The position numbers and the translations under genes are program-made. A model generated the notes under the pieces. That model was not told the DNA's origin. It did no database searches and saw only the letters and a program-made list of their open reading frames with translations. From contig JAPUJS010000469.1 in the NCBI GenBank assembly GCA_027296045.1, positions 1 through 5,019 of the forward strand: DNA of 5,019 nucleotides, read 5' to 3'. This document shows positions 4,705-5,019 of the stretch, one piece after another (the stretch's first letter is position 1; each line of letters opens with the position of its first letter). The DNA is from a bacterium. GTDB taxonomy: Bacteria > Latescibacterota > UBA2968.

Positions 4705-5019
4705 ATGTCCGACATCGACTCCAAACTGATCGACTGCGCCAAAAAGGGCGACACAGACGCATTCGGCCGCCTCATCGACCGCTATAAAAACGCGGTCTAT
4801 AGGCATTGCTTATGCCCGTGTGGGCAACTTCCAGGATGCGCAGGATATTGCCCAGGAAGCCTTTCTCAAGGCCTATGGCAAACTCGCCGATCTGGAAAAG
4901 CCCGACCGCTTTGCCGGCTGGCTCCATACCATTGTGTGCAACCTGTGCCACGACCACCTGCGCACCCGACGGCCGTCTGTCTCTCTGGAAGAGGGTATAT
5001 CATTCACCCCCATTGATCC
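4705..5019 (+). pseudogene. ECF sigma factor, region 2, apparent +1 frameshift, cut by window end
   Basis: An extracytoplasmic-function sigma70 factor that would direct RNA polymerase to a regulon. Residues 1-32 (MSDIDSKLIDCAKKGDTDAF..., YKNAVY) are in the first frame. After TAT at 4798-4800 the family sequence continues one base later, from GGC at 4802: GIAYARVGNFQDAQDIAQEAF, then FAGWLHTIVCNLCHDHLRTRR. Together they give 104 continuous residues covering sigma region 2, including the DAQDIAQEAF helix (core polymerase binding) and the region 2.4 helix for the -10 element. Region 4 is beyond the window. The unshifted frame after codon 33 gives Pro/Cys-rich nonsense. One extra A near 4801 explains everything. 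Whether it is a mutation or a sequencing error cannot be told. Confidence 0.85.

Noticed and set aside
4499..4762. Minus-strand open frame of 87 codons across repeat copy 2
   Set aside because: It runs through the sigma factor's 5' end and the repeat, is rich in Arg/Trp, and has no ribosome site or family signature.

Overview
The window looks like an accessory-rich stretch of chromosome from an uncultured bacterium with moderate GC. It has Shine-Dalgarno sites, sigma70-like -10 boxes, Gfo/Idh/MocA oxidoreductase paralogs, a DUF1854 protein, a RelE-type toxin-antitoxin pair, an ECF sigma factor and many palindromic intergenic repeats. That mix recalls sponge-symbiont or soil/marine candidate phyla such as Poribacteria or Latescibacterota. 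This is an impression from gene style, not something the sequence proves.

Left part (1-257): two 85-bp direct repeats exactly 172 bp apart, packed with AGTCC/GGACT inverted pairs. The spacer between them holds a separate nested palindrome. From 2481 down to 307 on the minus strand lie two tandem, 360-residue Gfo/Idh/MocA-family dehydrogenase paralogs, nine bases apart and presumably one transcript. Divergent from them, at 2645-3274 (+), is a DUF1854 protein with a Gly/Ser/Met/His-rich tail. The divergent intergenic region contains a palindromic -10 element that reads well on both strands.

Middle part (3275-3665): a very strong 15-bp terminator hairpin separates the DUF1854 gene from a previously uncalled minus-strand small gene (3584-3362). 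That gene appears to encode a membrane or exported protein broken by a +1 frameshift. The U8 tract of the hairpin lies on the minus-strand side, which supports transcription of this small gene.

Right part (3665-5019): a type II toxin-antitoxin operon (antitoxin 4363-4100, toxin 4098-3844, minus strand) sits between two direct copies of a structured repeat of about 123-142 bp (3665-3806 and 4450-4591), which is its most unusual feature. After the second copy an ECF sigma factor starts at 4705 (+). It carries an apparent one-base insertion near 4801 and runs off the window.

No complete new system can be demonstrated. The best leads are the repeat-flanked toxin-antitoxin island, the frameshifted small gene backed by a terminator, and the 85-bp repeat with mutually exclusive hairpins.
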